From: Leptospira wolffii serovar Khorat str. Khorat-H2
GTDB taxonomy: Bacteria > Spirochaetota > Leptospiria > Leptospirales > Leptospiraceae
Length of the DNA: 64,000 nt
Assembly (NCBI RefSeq): GCF_000306115.2
Contig: NZ_AKWX02000004.1
Coordinates: forward strand, 310,001 to 374,000
Reading direction: 5' to 3'
Shown here: in pieces, positions 1 through 9,423 of the stretch
Position numbering within the stretch: position 1 is the first letter of the stretch
Layout: each line of letters starts with the position of its first letter
Translations under genes and position numbers: made by a program
The notes under the pieces: model-generated
Databases searched by the model: none
Told to the model about the DNA's origin: nothing
Seen by the model: only the letters and a program-made list of their open reading frames with translations

Positions 1-327
1 GATTCCATGAGAGGAGTATCCACTCAAGTTACGGAAGAGAATTTAAGGGAAATCATACGTAGAGTGAGGGCTAAATATCCTTCCATTAAGATTCTTTTAA
101 TCGGGATGCAGACCTTTCCGAATATGGGGCCCAAATATGTGAAGGAGTTTCGGGCGATATTTCCTCGAGTGGCTAAATCGGAAAAGGTGGATCTCATGCC
201 TTTCCTTTTGGTAGGTGTAGCGGGGGACCGAAGCCTAAACCAAAGCGACGGAATCCACCCGACCGCTAAAGGTCATAAGATAGTGGCTAAGAATGTTCTG
301 CCTTATGTGGAGAAATTGATTCGATAG
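1..327 (+). CDS. SGNH/GDSL-type esterase, C-terminal part (5' end outside window)
   Basis: The reading frame is already open at base 1, so the N-terminus with the catalytic-serine block lies upstream. The visible part ends with DGIHPTAKGHKIVAKNV, the classic block V of SGNH hydrolases (TesA/arylesterase type), where Asp and His of DGIH complete the Ser-Asp-His triad. The segment KYPSIKILLIGMQTFPNMG fits the strand before it. Family members hydrolyse thioesters, lysophospholipids or aryl esters, often in the periplasm. The substrate cannot be told from this piece. The ATG at 7 is an internal Met, not a start. Confidence 0.8.
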   Translation, partial: DSMRGVSTQVTEENLREIIRRVRAKYPSIKILLIGMQTFPNMGPKYVKEFRAIFPRVAKSEKVDLMPFLLVGVAGDRSLNQSDGIHPTAKGHKIVAKNVLPYVEKLIR

Positions 328-369
328 ACGCCGATTTGGAAGGAGTTGCTTGCGGGTCTGAGCCGACTG

Positions 370-786
370 TTAATCCTTCAATAGATTCGTTAAATATTTT
401 CCTTTTATCGTTCTATAAATGGAAAAATCCGAATCGATGCTGACGATTTTGGAGATTTCCTCACGTTCCGCCAAGCACATGAGGGAAGCATACGTCAAAT
501 CCATCGGTAGGTCCGAATATTTCTGCATTCTATTTTTAATATATTTTAAATCTCTGACAGCAATTTCGGATATTTGAACGCCTCCTCTTTCTATCCATTC
601 TAAAAAATCGGACTGAGCGGAGACGGAAAAAGAGAGTAGATAAACTACTTCTGTAATCACGGGCCAGGTAGTTTTTAAACTTCCTTTATACGATTTCAAA
701 AACTTGAAAACGGACTTGTGATATTCGTCCGACGCATTGAATAGAGCGATCATAGGACCGGAATCAATGAGAGCGACGCTTGTCAT
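370..786 (-). CDS. PIN-domain ribonuclease toxin, VapC-like
   Basis: A 138-residue PIN-domain protein. It starts with VALIDSGPMIALFNASDEYH, the first acidic strand of PIN nucleases (Asp8). It also has an inner acidic/Thr element (DLPMDLTYASLMCLAE) and the late acidic strand KIVSIDSDFSIY. Together these form the Mg-binding acidic cluster of VapC-type RNases, which cleave tRNA or other RNA. Its start lies inside the 3' end of the upstream antitoxin-like gene (23 bp overlap), the usual antitoxin-toxin coupling. The length is normal for the family, and all expected acidic residues appear present, so it looks intact. Confidence 0.85.
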   Translation of the reverse strand: MTSVALIDSGPMIALFNASDEYHKSVFKFLKSYKGSLKTTWPVITEVVYLLSFSVSAQSDFLEWIERGGVQISEIAVRDLKYIKNRMQKYSDLPMDLTYASLMCLAEREEISKIVSIDSDFSIYRTIKGKYLTNLLKD

Positions 787-1030
787 CTTTCCCCTTCAAA
801 AGATCCGCAAGGATTTTCTTTCTGTTTTTAGATAAACCGATGTTTTCGGAAGAATGTTTACCGAAAAGATCCTCTCCCAATTGGAAGCAAGATTTTTCCG
901 AACTATGATTCTCCATATATTCCAGAATGGATTCCTTTACGATTTCCGAACGACTTTTGCCTTTCGACTTAGCTAGGGAATCCAATTTTCTTTCCAGATC
1001 GGGGGACAAACGGAGGCTAATCATACCCAT
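764..1030 (-). CDS. Ribbon-helix-helix antitoxin, VapB/CopG-like
   Basis: An 88-residue protein whose N-terminus reads MGMISLRLSPDLERKLDSLA followed by KGKSRSEIVKESILEYM. This is the beta-strand plus two helices of an RHH (MetJ/Arc/CopG) DNA-binding domain. The charged C-terminal half would wrap the toxin. It is first in a two-gene operon with the PIN toxin. There are two possible starts: ATG at 1030 and ATG at 1024. No Shine-Dalgarno precedes either, and a TACAAT box directly abuts 1030, so a leaderless transcript starting at the 1024 ATG is likely. RHH antitoxins normally repress their own promoter. Confidence 0.8.
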   Translation of the reverse strand: MGMISLRLSPDLERKLDSLAKSKGKSRSEIVKESILEYMENHSSEKSCFQLGEDLFGKHSSENIGLSKNRKKILADLLKGKDDKRRSH

Positions 1031-1058
1031 ATTGTATCACAATTTTGTATTACAGCAA
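1031..1058 (-). promoter_or_regulatory. Probable leaderless promoter/operator of the toxin-antitoxin operon
   Basis: On the minus strand TACAAT (1036-1031) resembles a -10 box. TTGCTG (1058-1053) lies 16 bases upstream as a candidate -35. The expected start point, about 7 bases beyond the -10, coincides with the ATG at 1024. TTGTAT is directly repeated on the plus strand (1032-1037 and 1045-1050), which could be half-sites for the RHH repressor. This is a reading by eye with no expression evidence. Confidence 0.4.
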
Positions 1059-1247
1059 GGCCTTTTTGAGACATTGAAAATCGAAAGCGCTTCCTTTTGA
1101 CCTTATTCGAGATTTGAAACGGAGGGAATCTTTTCTTCTATTCATAAAGAATCATAAGGGAGGCCGGCCTCCGGGGCTTTCCTTTAGTTTTCAGGCAAAA
1201 ACCGATTTACAGACGGTCTTCGAAAGAAATCATGGTTCTACCAACCG

Positions 1248-1320
<73 letters not shown>

Positions 1321-1439
1321 TTTGCTTAGCACGGTTTCCGTATCTCGGCTCGGAGGCGAAACCGAACGGCTTTTGCCGGATTCCGCAACCGATAACCGGA
1401 TCATAATCTTTTGAAGCCAGTTCTTCGCCCCCTGCAGCC

Positions 1440-2831
1440 ATGGAATTCAAGACAAAAAAAAATCAAAACGCATCCGTAGAATTAAAACTTACCTTCGATA
1501 AGAATGATCTAGAAAAAGCCTTTGATAAGGCTTATCTCGAAAAACAGAAAAATCTAAAGGTCCCGGGCTTCCGTCCCGGCAAGGCTCCTTTAGAGATGGT
1601 AAAAAGACACCTGGGAGACTCGGTCGCCAACGATGCGATCAACCTTCTACTGGTGGATTCCATCAGCGAATTATCCAGTAAACTCGAGTACAAGATGGTT
1701 CGCTTTCCTAAGTTCACCGTAGAAGATTATGTGCCGGGCAAAAGCCTTGTGGCTACCGCGGTCTACGATTCCGAACCCGAAGTCACTTTAGGAAAATATA
1801 AGAAGATCAAAATCAAGCTCCCAGAAGTCCAAATCACGGAAGAGGATCTCCAAGACGAGCTTCTTACCATCCGTAAACAATTAGCCAGAAAACTTCTGAG
1901 AGAACCAGGCGAAGGCGCGGAAGCCGGCGATATCGTGGACATGGAATTCGAAGTAAAAGAAGAAGGGCAAGAAGCGAAAAACGCTAAGAACGGTTCCAGC
2001 GATTATAAATTGGGAGAACCGAATAATCTTCCCGGATTCGACGACCATCTCTACGGAATCAAAACCGGAGAGACCAAGCCATTCTCTTATACCTATCCTA
2101 ACGATTACGGAAGAGAGGATCTGGCCGGTAAGACGGTGCAGTTCGACATGACTCTCAAAGCAATCTATAAGGAAGTGCTTCCGGATGCGGACGACGATCT
2201 GGCCAGCGAATACGACGGATCCGCTTCTTTACAGGAATTAAAGGACAAGATCAAGGACGCCTTGACTAAGAATTATACCGAAGGCGTGAAATCCAAAAAA
2301 TTGGAAGAAGTCTATAAGGAACTCGTAGAGGACTCCAAATTCGTATTCCCGGATTCCTTCATCAACGAGGAGTCCGAGCATGTTTATCAAAACATGATGC
2401 AGGATATTTTAGGAAGAGGACAGGGGGGAAGAATCTCTCCCGAACATATTCCAAGTATAGAGAAATATGCCGAAATGGTAGGCAAACCTCTGGAAGAGAT
2501 CCGGAATTCCTTCAAAACCATCGCCGAAAACAGACTCAAGGGCTATTTCGCCCGCCAGAAATTGGCGGCGAGCGAAAATATCACTCTCTCCGAGGAGGAT
2601 TTCCAAAAGGAAATCGCATCTCTTGCCTCAAGATACGGGATGCAGGAAGCCGATTTTAAAAAAGAATTGGAAAAAGGTAAACTTCTGGAAACTTACCGGG
2701 ACAATTTTTTAGCAAAAAAGATAGACGATACGCTCTTCCAGCTTGTAGAAAAGAAATACAACGAGAAGATGAGTATCCGTCAGCTAAAGGAATTCCTTTC
2801 GAATAAGGAAACTGGAGAAGTATGGCAATAA
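1440..2831 (+). CDS. tig: Trigger factor, ribosome-associated chaperone and prolyl isomerase
   Basis: A 463-residue protein with the three-part trigger factor layout. The N-terminal ribosome-binding domain carries the signature [10 protein letters not shown] around residues 41-50 (family GFRxGKxP). An FKBP-type peptidyl-prolyl isomerase domain runs from about 150 to 245 (GDIVDMEFE ... [15 protein letters not shown]). A long helical C-terminal chaperone domain completes it. It binds near ribosomal protein L23 and shields nascent chains. The last 10 bases overlap the start of clpP, so tig-clpP-clpX is read as one operon linking folding to proteolysis. No strong Shine-Dalgarno precedes the ATG, but homology starts within a few residues of it. 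Confidence 0.96.
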   Translation: MEFKTKKNQNASVELKLTFDKNDLEKAFDKAYLEKQKNLKVPGFRPGKAPLEMVKRHLGDSVANDAINLLLVDSISELSSKLEYKMVRFPKFTVEDYVPGKSLVATAVYDSEPEVTLGKYKKIKIKLPEVQITEEDLQDELLTIRKQLARKLLREPGEGAEAGDIVDMEFEVKEEGQEAKNAKNGSSDYKLGEPNNLPGFDDHLYGIKTGETKPFSYTYPNDYGREDLAGKTVQFDMTLKAIYKEVLPDADDDLASEYDGSASLQELKDKIKDALTKNYTEGVKSKKLEEVYKELVEDSKFVFPDSFINEESEHVYQNMMQDILGRGQGGRISPEHIPSIEKYAEMVGKPLEEIRNSFKTIAENRLKGYFARQKLAASENITLSEEDFQKEIASLASRYGMQEADFKKELEKGKLLETYRDNFLAKKIDDTLFQLVEKKYNEKMSIRQLKEFLSNKETGEVWQ

Positions 2832-3415
2832 TCCCTACAGTTATCGAACAGACCGGAAGAGGCGAGATGCGGTATGACGTATTTTCCCGCCTACTCAAGG
2901 ACCGGATCATTTTTCTAGGCGACGCTATTTCGGACGATTATGCGAACGTAATCATCGCTCAGCTCCTATTCTTGGACGCGGAGAATCCGGACCGGGATAT
3001 TTACCTTTATATCAATTCTCCGGGGGGATACGTATCTTCCGGGCTTGCCATTTACGACACTATGCAGTATATTAAGGCGGACGTAAGAACTCTTTGCATC
3101 GGCCAGGCATCCTCTATGGCTGCTTTGCTTTTGGCCGGAGGAGCAAAAGGGAAAAGATCCGCCCTTCCTCATTCCAGAATCATGATGCACCAGCCTACCG
3201 GCGGAGCTACCGGACAAGCATCCGATATCGCCATCCAGGCCAAAGAAGTTCTGAAGTTAAAGCAGGTGCTGAACGGCTTATATGCCAAGCACACCGGCAA
3301 AACAGTGGAAGAAGTGCAAAAGGATACCGAAAGGGACCTTTACATGACTCCGGAAGAAGCGCAAAGTTACGGTATCATCGATTCCGTGATTTCTATCGAA
3401 CGCCAAAAGAACTAG
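2822..3415 (+). CDS. clpP: ATP-dependent Clp protease proteolytic subunit
   Basis: A 197-residue serine peptidase that assembles as a double heptamer barrel and degrades proteins fed by ClpX or ClpA-type unfoldases. The catalytic Ser lies in [14 protein letters not shown] (about residue 98). The His is in RIMMHQP (about 122). The Asp lies in the C-terminal segment following the [14 protein letters not shown] region. The start of the mature protein is near [12 protein letters not shown], so there is almost no propeptide. It overlaps tig by 10 bp and is followed by clpX after 9 bases. Leptospira carry two clpP genes; this one, next to clpX, is the partner normally called ClpP1. Confidence 0.97.
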   Translation: MAIIPTVIEQTGRGEMRYDVFSRLLKDRIIFLGDAISDDYANVIIAQLLFLDAENPDRDIYLYINSPGGYVSSGLAIYDTMQYIKADVRTLCIGQASSMAALLLAGGAKGKRSALPHSRIMMHQPTGGATGQASDIAIQAKEVLKLKQVLNGLYAKHTGKTVEEVQKDTERDLYMTPEEAQSYGIIDSVISIERQKN

Positions 3416-3424
3416 GGGGATCCC

Positions 3425-4696
3425 GTGGCCAAAAAACCGACCGGAACCAATAATAAGCAAAAATTATTTTGTTCGTTTTGCGGAAAAGAACAGGATTCCG
3501 TAAAAAGATTGGTCGCCGGTCCCGGCGTTTATATCTGCGACGAGTGTATTTCTCTTTGCAACGAAATCATCGCGGAAGAACCGGAGCAGGAAAAGGAAAG
3601 AACCGAGCTTTTGGGCGAGGTTCCGAATCCCGCGGCCATTAAATCCATTTTGGACCAATATGTGATCGGTCAGGATCACGCCAAAAAAGCTCTCTCCGTA
3701 GCCGTATACAACCACTATAAACGAATCTATCTAAAAGATAAAAAGTCTGATATCGAATTAGAAAAATCGAATATTCTTCTTATCGGTCCCACAGGTTCCG
3801 GAAAAACCCTTCTGGCACAAACCCTGGCGAGAATCATCAAGGTTCCTTTCGCAATCGTGGATGCTACCGCTCTCACCGAAGCAGGGTATGTGGGAGAGGA
3901 TGTGGAAAATATCATCCTCAAACTCATCCAAAACGCGGACAACGATATCAAGAAGGCCGAAATCGGTATCATTTATATCGACGAAGTGGATAAGATCGCC
4001 CGTAAATCGGATAGTGCTTCCATCACTAGAGACGTGAGCGGAGAAGGCGTACAACAGGCTTTATTAAAGATCATAGAAGGCACGGTTGCAAACGTTCCTC
4101 CTCAAGGAGGAAGGAAGCATCCTCACCAGGAATATCTGCAAGTGGATACCAAGAATATCCTCTTCATTCTGGGCGGAGCCTTTGTGGATTTGGACAATAT
4201 CATCAAGACCAGAACCGGAGTGAAAACCATCGGGTTCGGTAGCGGAGAAAAAGAAGGTAAGATTCTTCGAGACGAGTCCAAGGGAGAAATTCTGGCTCGT
4301 GTGATTCCGGAGGACTTGATGAAATTCGGACTGATTCCCGAGTTTATCGGTCGTATGCCTGTGATCGCTACTCTCCAGGATTTGAGCGTGGACATGCTTA
4401 AACGCATTTTCCGTGAACCTAAAAATTCCATTCTTCGCCAGTACACCAAGATTCTTGAGATGGAAAACGTGAAACTCTCCTTCGAAGAGTCTGCGATCGA
4501 CAAAATCGCCCAGCTCGCTATCGAAAGAGAATCCGGAGCCCGAGGACTTCGTGCGATCGTGGAAAATCTCATGTTGGATCTGATGTATGAGATCCCTTCC
4601 CGCAAAGATGTGGAAGAGGTGATTATCACGGAAGAATCCGTACTAGGAATTAAGCCTCCCAATCTGGTTCTGAAAAAAGAGCCTAAGATAGCTTAA
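3425..4696 (+). CDS. clpX: ATP-dependent Clp protease ATP-binding subunit ClpX
   Basis: A 423-residue AAA+ unfoldase starting at GTG. The N-terminal zinc-binding dimerisation domain has four Cys (C16, C19, C38, C41). Walker A is GPTGSGKT near residues 120-127 and Walker B is IIYIDEVDK. The sensor-2 region is [11 protein letters not shown]. The IGF-type loop that docks on ClpP is seen in KTIGFGSGE. It delivers tagged proteins, for example ssrA-tagged ones, to ClpP. All core motifs are present and the length is standard. It is the third gene of the tig-clpP-clpX operon, and a hairpin-rich gap follows it. Confidence 0.97.
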   Translation: MAKKPTGTNNKQKLFCSFCGKEQDSVKRLVAGPGVYICDECISLCNEIIAEEPEQEKERTELLGEVPNPAAIKSILDQYVIGQDHAKKALSVAVYNHYKRIYLKDKKSDIELEKSNILLIGPTGSGKTLLAQTLARIIKVPFAIVDATALTEAGYVGEDVENIILKLIQNADNDIKKAEIGIIYIDEVDKIARKSDSASITRDVSGEGVQQALLKIIEGTVANVPPQGGRKHPHQEYLQVDTKNILFILGGAFVDLDNIIKTRTGVKTIGFGSGEKEGKILRDESKGEILARVIPEDLMKFGLIPEFIGRMPVIATLQDLSVDMLKRIFREPKNSILRQYTKILEMENVKLSFEESAIDKIAQLAIERESGARGLRAIVENLMLDLMYEIPSRKDVEEVIITEESVLGIKPPNLVLKKEPKIA

Positions 4697-4824
4697 GTTT
4701 TTCGCAACTTCGTGAAGCTTCGCAAGCGATATAAATCTCGCTTCGCTCGAATCACTCGGGACTTGTACTTAGTCGTGTCGAAGGGTGGTCCCTGAGCGAT
4801 TCGAAGCGTTGTATCGAAGGGGCG
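4697..4824. repeat. Hairpin-rich palindromic intergenic element between convergent genes
   Basis: This 128 bp gap lies between the stop codons of clpX and the convergent alcohol dehydrogenase gene. It contains a long imperfect inverted repeat: CGCTTCGCTCGAATCACTCG around 4740-4759 pairs with the region ending GAGCGATTCGAAGCG near 4807. Pieces resemble the palindrome at 58741-58855: TCACTCGGGAC here is inverted as GTCCCGAGTGA there, and GTATCGAAGGGGC resembles GTATCGAGGGGC. Its likely roles are a bidirectional terminator or mRNA-end stabiliser, or a dispersed palindromic repeat. Confidence 0.5.
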
Positions 4825-5877
4825 TTAAGCTGCGTTTAAACTTTCTATATCGATCACAAAACGATAGCGCACGTCGCTTTTGATCACTCGCTCGTAAGCC
4901 TCGTTTACTTTTTGGATCGGAATCAGCTCTATGTCGCTCGTGATGCCGTGCTTTCCGCAGAAATCCAACATTTCCTGGGTCTCTTGGATTCCGCCGATTA
5001 AGGAACCTGCGAGGCTTCGTCTACCTCCGATGAGAGAGAATGCTCCGATGGGAACTTGGTTCTCCGGAATCCCTACGACTACCATGGTTCCGTCCACGTT
5101 CAAGAGGCCTAAGTATTGGTTCCAATCCATTGGCATAGAGACGGTATTCACGATCAGGTCGAAACGATTTCTCAACTTCACGAACGTCTTGGGATCGGAA
5201 GTCGCATAGAAATGGTCCGCACCCAAACGTTTTGCATCCGCTTCCTTCTTATTGGATTGGCTAAGAACGGTTACTTCCGCACCAAGTGCGTGTGCGATTT
5301 TCACTCCCATATGTCCTAAACCTCCGAGACCTATGATGGCCACCTTTTTTCCTGGTCCCGCTTTCCAATGCACCAGAGGAGAATAGAGAGTGATGCCAGC
5401 ACAGAGAAGGGGAGCCGTAGCATCCAAAGGAAGATTATCCGGAATTCTAAGTACGTAATTCTCATCCACTACGATCCGGCTGGAATATCCTCCGTAAGTC
5501 GGAGTCTTTTTGTCCTGCTCCCTTCCGTTATAGGTGGCGCTCATTCCTTTCTCGCAGAATTGCTCCAGACCTTTTTTGCATTGCTCGCAATCTCTACAGG
5601 AATCCACGAAACAACCTACGCCTACCTTGTCTCCCACCTTGAACTTGGTGACTCCTTGGCCGACTTTGGAAACGACTCCGGTGATTTCATGACCTGGAAC
5701 CATGGGAAAAATGGAGCCTCCCCATTCGTCTCTGGCTTGGTGGATATCCGAATGGCAGATGCCGCAGTAACGGATATCGATGAGAACGTCTTTGTCCTTA
5801 GGTTCCCTTCTCTCTAAGGCGAAAGGAGCTAAGGGCGATTTAGCGGTAGCGGCCGCAAAAGATTTAACTGGAATCAT
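4825..5877 (-). CDS. Zinc-dependent NAD(P) alcohol dehydrogenase, YahK/cinnamyl type
   Basis: A medium-chain dehydrogenase/reductase of about 350 residues. It has the catalytic zinc site (CGICHSDIH and GHEITGVV), the structural zinc Cys set ([15 protein letters not shown]) and the Rossmann motif GLGGLGHMG. The motif set is that of NADP-preferring cinnamyl-alcohol dehydrogenase/YahK enzymes that reduce a wide range of aldehydes. The ATG at 5877 is chosen over an upstream in-frame ATG at 5985. AGAGGA sits at a good distance before 5877, and the 36 extra residues would not match the family. It stands alone between the clpX gap and a 211 bp upstream region. Confidence 0.93.
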   Translation of the reverse strand: MIPVKSFAAATAKSPLAPFALERREPKDKDVLIDIRYCGICHSDIHQARDEWGGSIFPMVPGHEITGVVSKVGQGVTKFKVGDKVGVGCFVDSCRDCEQCKKGLEQFCEKGMSATYNGREQDKKTPTYGGYSSRIVVDENYVLRIPDNLPLDATAPLLCAGITLYSPLVHWKAGPGKKVAIIGLGGLGHMGVKIAHALGAEVTVLSQSNKKEADAKRLGADHFYATSDPKTFVKLRNRFDLIVNTVSMPMDWNQYLGLLNVDGTMVVVGIPENQVPIGAFSLIGGRRSLAGSLIGGIQETQEMLDFCGKHGITSDIELIPIQKVNEAYERVIKSDVRYRFVIDIESLNAA

Positions 5878-6088
5878 GGTGGGATCCTCTTTGGATGTTA
5901 TTGTTTCAGATTTTGGAAAAAACCGAAGGAGAGAAATTCGAGATCCGAACTCTTTCAGAAGAATTTCACTGAACTTAGACGGCAAAACGAAAAATAGTAG
6001 GTCGATTTTTTACTCGGATGCTAATTTTCGATAGAACCAAGGTCGGTCGAAAAAATCAAACCGATCCCATTCAGAAAGAGCCTCGATA

Positions 6089-7192
6089 TTAAGATTCTCG
6101 GACTCTACCCACCGCGAGTAAGGAAGCCTTGGATAAAGCCTTTTTGCCGAAGATGGATTCTAGGAATCTTCCGAAATCCAGGACCAAGTCTCTAGAATTC
6201 TTATAATCCTTTCCGGCGCTCCAGGCTTGCAGTTCGGAGAGAATCTGAGAGGCATTATGGGATCCGGATAATTCCGTGAGCCTGTCGCTAAGCAGAATCA
6301 GGAATTCTCCCGGTTTGAGAGATAGCTTTTTTACATCTCTGGGATTGGATTTGAAATCGAAGAATACGTGCTGGGAATTTTGTAAAGGAGTCGTCTTCCC
6401 GTTCCTATGCACTAAAGCGGGGAGCTTTTGGTATTGTAAAATGCCAAGGTCACCGTTTCGTGTCTCGAGAGAAAATAAAGCCAGATTCAAATAGGAAATA
6501 GGAGTGGAGCGAAGGGCACGATCTATCTTATAGAGAAGATCCTCTCCCCTAAGTCCGGTCGTTTCCTGAGCTAGAGAAATCATTCCTTCGATTCTCGCTT
6601 TCATGGCGGATTCCAGAACTCCCTCGTTCGGAAAACCGGCAAGGATTCCCAAGCAACCGTCCGCCGTAGGTATTATGTTTCCGTAATCCGTTTCGCCTTG
6701 GACGGAATTTCTTGGATAGACCGTAATATCCAGATTCTTGATCTTATTCAATCGGATCTTATGGAAGAATCCCTGGATCTTATCCGAGAGTTCTCTTTCT
6801 TTTCTCACGAAGGATTCTTCGGACGAGTGTTCCTCTCTCGCCTTTTTTTGGTAAAGAGCGATTCGGAAATGTCTCGCGAGTTCTCCGATCTCATCGTCTC
6901 TTTGCTCTTCTCCCGAGTCCTCGTAAACATCCTGTGTCCAGCTTTGGAGTAAAGTGGAGAGGCTCTTTAAGGAACGGAATGTGGTCTGCAAAAGATGGTA
7001 GGTGAGAAGACTGATCAAGGCGGAAAACAGAAATCCCACCGAAAGACGGATCCAGACCAGGGTTCTGAGTACTTTTCTGATATCTTCTCCGAAAAGAAAA
7101 TCGTCTAGAAGAATGAATAAAAGGAAGAATACGAAGGCGACGGTGAAGGCGATTATGGACAGTTTCTGTTTGGACTGAACATTATCCGACAT
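6089..7192 (-). CDS. Membrane protein with degenerate SpoIIE/PP2C-like domain
   Basis: About 367 residues from the ATG at 7192, which has AGAGGAA upstream. Two N-terminal transmembrane helices (about 13-35 and 50-75) are followed by a HAMP-like or coiled stretch containing DDEIGELARHF. The C-terminal domain from about 165 onward follows the SpoIIE/RsbU phosphatase pattern. However, where active enzymes have GGDYYD and DVSGKG, this protein has GETDYGN and GFPNEGV, so most metal-binding Asp residues are missing. LLSDRLTE retains one late Asp. It may be a pseudo-phosphatase acting by binding in a partner-switch system, although the family is degenerate enough that this is inference. It directly follows tatC (2 bp gap) and is probably cotranscribed with it. 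Confidence 0.65.
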   Translation of the reverse strand: MSDNVQSKQKLSIIAFTVAFVFFLLFILLDDFLFGEDIRKVLRTLVWIRLSVGFLFSALISLLTYHLLQTTFRSLKSLSTLLQSWTQDVYEDSGEEQRDDEIGELARHFRIALYQKKAREEHSSEESFVRKERELSDKIQGFFHKIRLNKIKNLDITVYPRNSVQGETDYGNIIPTADGCLGILAGFPNEGVLESAMKARIEGMISLAQETTGLRGEDLLYKIDRALRSTPISYLNLALFSLETRNGDLGILQYQKLPALVHRNGKTTPLQNSQHVFFDFKSNPRDVKKLSLKPGEFLILLSDRLTELSGSHNASQILSELQAWSAGKDYKNSRDLVLDFGRFLESIFGKKALSKASLLAVGRVRES

Positions 7193-7194
7193 GA

Positions 7195-7995
7195 CTATTT
7201 CCTCTCTATGAAGAATATGAGAAGGAGAGAAATCGCGAAAAGTACCGTAAGAGGAATGAATAGCATGAGCATGGACATCGCATCCGGACCGGGAGAAAGG
7301 ACTGCCGCGGCGATCGCAAGACCTAAAATCGACTCCCTCCAATAACGCAATAAGAAGGATAATTTTAGAATTCCGATCGCTGCAAAAAGCACCATGAGTA
7401 CCGGCAATTGGAACGCGAGTCCGAAGATCAGATGGATATTAAAGAATACGTCGTAGTACTCGTCGATCGGAAGTTTCGTTTCGATATCCAAAGGGCGAAA
7501 CGTAACTAGAAAGATTCTTAAAAAATTCTCGAAAGCCTCCGTCCAGCAAAGCCAGATACCCAACCAAAAAAGTACGGTGGAAAATAGGATTAATCCTTTT
7601 CCGAGTCTCGCCGTCTTGGGCTCTAAAGCGGGTGCTACAAATCCCCAGAGAAACATGAGGGTGAACGGAAAACTAAATAATACCGAGACCATAAACCCGG
7701 TTCTGAGATAGACCATGAACGGGGCCATGAGTTTGATCTGGTAAAAGGTGGCGCCTTCTCCCAAGACGTTCTTGTAGGGTCTAGTAAAAATCTTATGAAT
7801 CTCTTCGCCGAAAAATAGGGACGCGATAAAGAAAACCGAAAAGACTAGTAATGTACGGATTAGGACTTTTCGGAGATCCTCCAAATGTTCCCCCAGGGTC
7901 ATGAATTTTTCCCTGTCGTGAGTGAGAGAATTCGGATCGGAATCGATTTTAGGCAGTTCTTCCGATTTTACCTGGGTTTTTGTTTTTGAGGGCAT
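7195..7995 (-). CDS. tatC: Twin-arginine translocase subunit TatC
   Basis: A 266-residue polytopic membrane protein with six predicted helices. A conserved cytosolic N-terminal segment, [20 protein letters not shown], matches the family pattern (hLxELRxRl), where TatC recognises the RR signal peptide. FWGxF-like text appears as [13 protein letters not shown]. The last helices carry the [20 protein letters not shown] region (family T-P-D-x-x-S-Q). About 30 extra polar residues precede the conserved part. The protein exports folded proteins together with TatA, whose gene lies 63 bp upstream on the same strand. No tatB is seen, so this is a minimal TatAC system as in many Gram-positives. Confidence 0.95.
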   Translation of the reverse strand: MPSKTKTQVKSEELPKIDSDPNSLTHDREKFMTLGEHLEDLRKVLIRTLLVFSVFFIASLFFGEEIHKIFTRPYKNVLGEGATFYQIKLMAPFMVYLRTGFMVSVLFSFPFTLMFLWGFVAPALEPKTARLGKGLILFSTVLFWLGIWLCWTEAFENFLRIFLVTFRPLDIETKLPIDEYYDVFFNIHLIFGLAFQLPVLMVLFAAIGILKLSFLLRYWRESILGLAIAAAVLSPGPDAMSMLMLFIPLTVLFAISLLLIFFIERK

Positions 7996-8024
7996 AGATT
8001 AAGAATACAAATTCATCCGCTTCA

Positions 8025-8046
8025 GGTCGGGTTTTAAGGACCGACC
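8025..8046 (-). other. Stem-loop between tatA and tatC
   Basis: Perfect 6 bp inverted repeat GGTCGG (8025-8030) and CCGACC (8041-8046) with a 10-base loop in the short tatA-tatC gap. There is no run of T after it, so it is not an ordinary terminator. It could tune the tatA:tatC ratio by mRNA processing, since TatA is usually needed in excess. That role is inference. Confidence 0.35.
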
Positions 8047-8058
8047 GGAAAGCAATCT

Positions 8059-8298
8059 TTAAGCGGATTTTTTTGATTTCTTATTAGTTGGGGCCGATTT
8101 GGTCTCGGGCTCTTCGATTTTAGCCGATTCCGAGTCGGACTCGCCGGAAAGAGATTTTCGGAAAGAACGGATTCCGTCTCCTAAATCTTTGGCCAAAGTG
8201 GGAAGTCGCTTGCCTCCGAATATAAGTAAGGCTACAAACAGAATTATGAGGATTTCCGGCCAACCTAGGTTTCCAATGAATGCAAGGGGTGAATACAT
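8059..8298 (-). CDS. tatA: Twin-arginine translocase subunit TatA/E
   Basis: 79 residues from the ATG at 8298. This start is chosen because AGGAGGA precedes it and the protein then begins with a short N-tail, as the family does. One transmembrane helix (LGWPEILIILFVALLIFG) is followed by the hinge and amphipathic helix GKRLPTLAKDLGDGIRSFRKSL, then a charged Lys/Glu-rich tail. TatA oligomers form the passage for folded twin-arginine substrates recruited by TatC. It lies first in a likely tatA-tatC-SpoIIE-like operon. Confidence 0.94.
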   Translation of the reverse strand: MYSPLAFIGNLGWPEILIILFVALLIFGGKRLPTLAKDLGDGIRSFRKSLSGESDSESAKIEEPETKSAPTNKKSKKSA

Positions 8299-8394
8299 GG
8301 ATCTTCCTCCTTTGTTAAGATTTCGCGTCCACAATATATGTCAAATAGTTAGTAGGAAAAGAGCCGATAATTCTACTAAGACTCGGGATTCGGT

Positions 8395-8559
8395 ATGAGA
8401 ATAGAAGCATCATCCTTTGAACCTTTATCGGTGCAGGTTCCGATCCAAGAACCGGGCCGGGAAGAAGGGCAGGCCGAGAGGAAGAAGGAGGAAAATACTC
8501 CTAATTCCGATTATATGTATGCCCTTTCCGTCGGTAGTCTGATTAACGTGCAGGTATAG
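8395..8559 (+). CDS. Small protein of 54 residues, function unknown
   Basis: A short ORF starting [20 protein letters not shown] and ending [13 protein letters not shown]. It is charged and Glu/Lys-rich in the middle, with no membrane segment. It stops 4 bases before the ATG of the next gene on the same strand, so the two look translationally linked. The Shine-Dalgarno is weak (GGGATTCGG). The beginning and the hydrophobic end recall small motility-associated proteins of the YjfB kind only faintly, so no function is assigned. The tight spacing to a conserved-looking gene is the main support that it is real. Confidence 0.5.
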   Translation: MRIEASSFEPLSVQVPIQEPGREEGQAERKKEENTPNSDYMYALSVGSLINVQV

Positions 8560-8563
8560 AAGA

Positions 8564-9373
8564 ATGGCTCTGACCAAGGAACAAAAGCAGGAATTCCAAG
8601 AGAAGCTCGTAGATTTTCGAGCTTTCCTGGAGGATTTAAAAAAAGAGGGAAACCTACTCAAGGCCCAGTCCCGTAAGGATCCGAAAATGGAGCCTTATTT
8701 CAATATCGCCCTTTCTTTGAATTCTATCAAAAACATCAATACCTGTCTCTTGATTAACGAGATCTCCGTCGCGATTTTGGACTTAAAATCGGATACCTAC
8801 CTCAATCAGGGTAGAAAGGAAGTCTATAGCGCGATTTCCTTTATGGAAAAAGTCGTGGGCACCGATTTCGAGGCGGGCCTCGGGGAGAATAAGGACCTAC
8901 TCGCGAAAATACCCGAATTCAATCCCCTCCAAAGACTCAATTATGTAAAGGGACTTAGGCTATGCACCGTCAATACGATAGAGGCGTTCGGGTCCAATTC
9001 CAAATGGAAATGGAGCTTTCCCGAAATCCATTTCAAAATCGCCATACTTAGTAAGAATCTTTTTGACTTCCGGGCTTTCGAGAAGGAAAGAGACTTGGAG
9101 AATCCTTACTATTATCCTAGACAGGAGCACTACAATCTAATCCTGGAACTCTGTAACTTTGCCGCCCAGGAATACCGGGCCAAATTCGACTTATCCACCC
9201 AGGACGCGGGGGATCTCAAGAAATCCATCTCGCTTTTGGAAGTGAACCGGAAAATTCTACAGACCACGGGGGAAACCGAGGACTTGGGCAAAACCAAAAC
9301 CTTGATAGAATCCCTAAAAGAAAAGGTGGAATCTATAGAAGCCGAGAAGGAAAAGAAGAAAAAGAAGAAATAG
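8564..9373 (+). CDS. Conserved hypothetical cytoplasmic protein, helical
   Basis: 269 residues, with no signal peptide or membrane helix. It is mostly alpha-helical and charged, and ends in a Lys/Glu coiled-coil tail finishing with a run of lysines. I do not recognise the family. The core includes [21 protein letters not shown] and [22 protein letters not shown], with a tetratricopeptide-like helical feel but no clear repeat. It follows the 54-residue ORF by 4 bases and precedes thioredoxin by 50 bases on the same strand. It is probably a Leptospira-restricted protein. Confidence 0.75.
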   Translation: MALTKEQKQEFQEKLVDFRAFLEDLKKEGNLLKAQSRKDPKMEPYFNIALSLNSIKNINTCLLINEISVAILDLKSDTYLNQGRKEVYSAISFMEKVVGTDFEAGLGENKDLLAKIPEFNPLQRLNYVKGLRLCTVNTIEAFGSNSKWKWSFPEIHFKIAILSKNLFDFRAFEKERDLENPYYYPRQEHYNLILELCNFAAQEYRAKFDLSTQDAGDLKKSISLLEVNRKILQTTGETEDLGKTKTLIESLKEKVESIEAEKEKKKKKK

Positions 9374-9423
9374 ACCCGTCCTATTTGTTATAGAGAGTGG
9401 GAAAAAAGGAGAAAATCTAGCCC

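Noticed and set aside
4123..4662. 179-codon ORF antisense to clpX
   Set aside because: It is inside a gene with complete and conserved motifs and has no own signals.
5878..5985. N-terminal extension of the alcohol dehydrogenase
   Set aside because: The extra 36 residues have no family match, and a good Shine-Dalgarno precedes the ATG at 5877.
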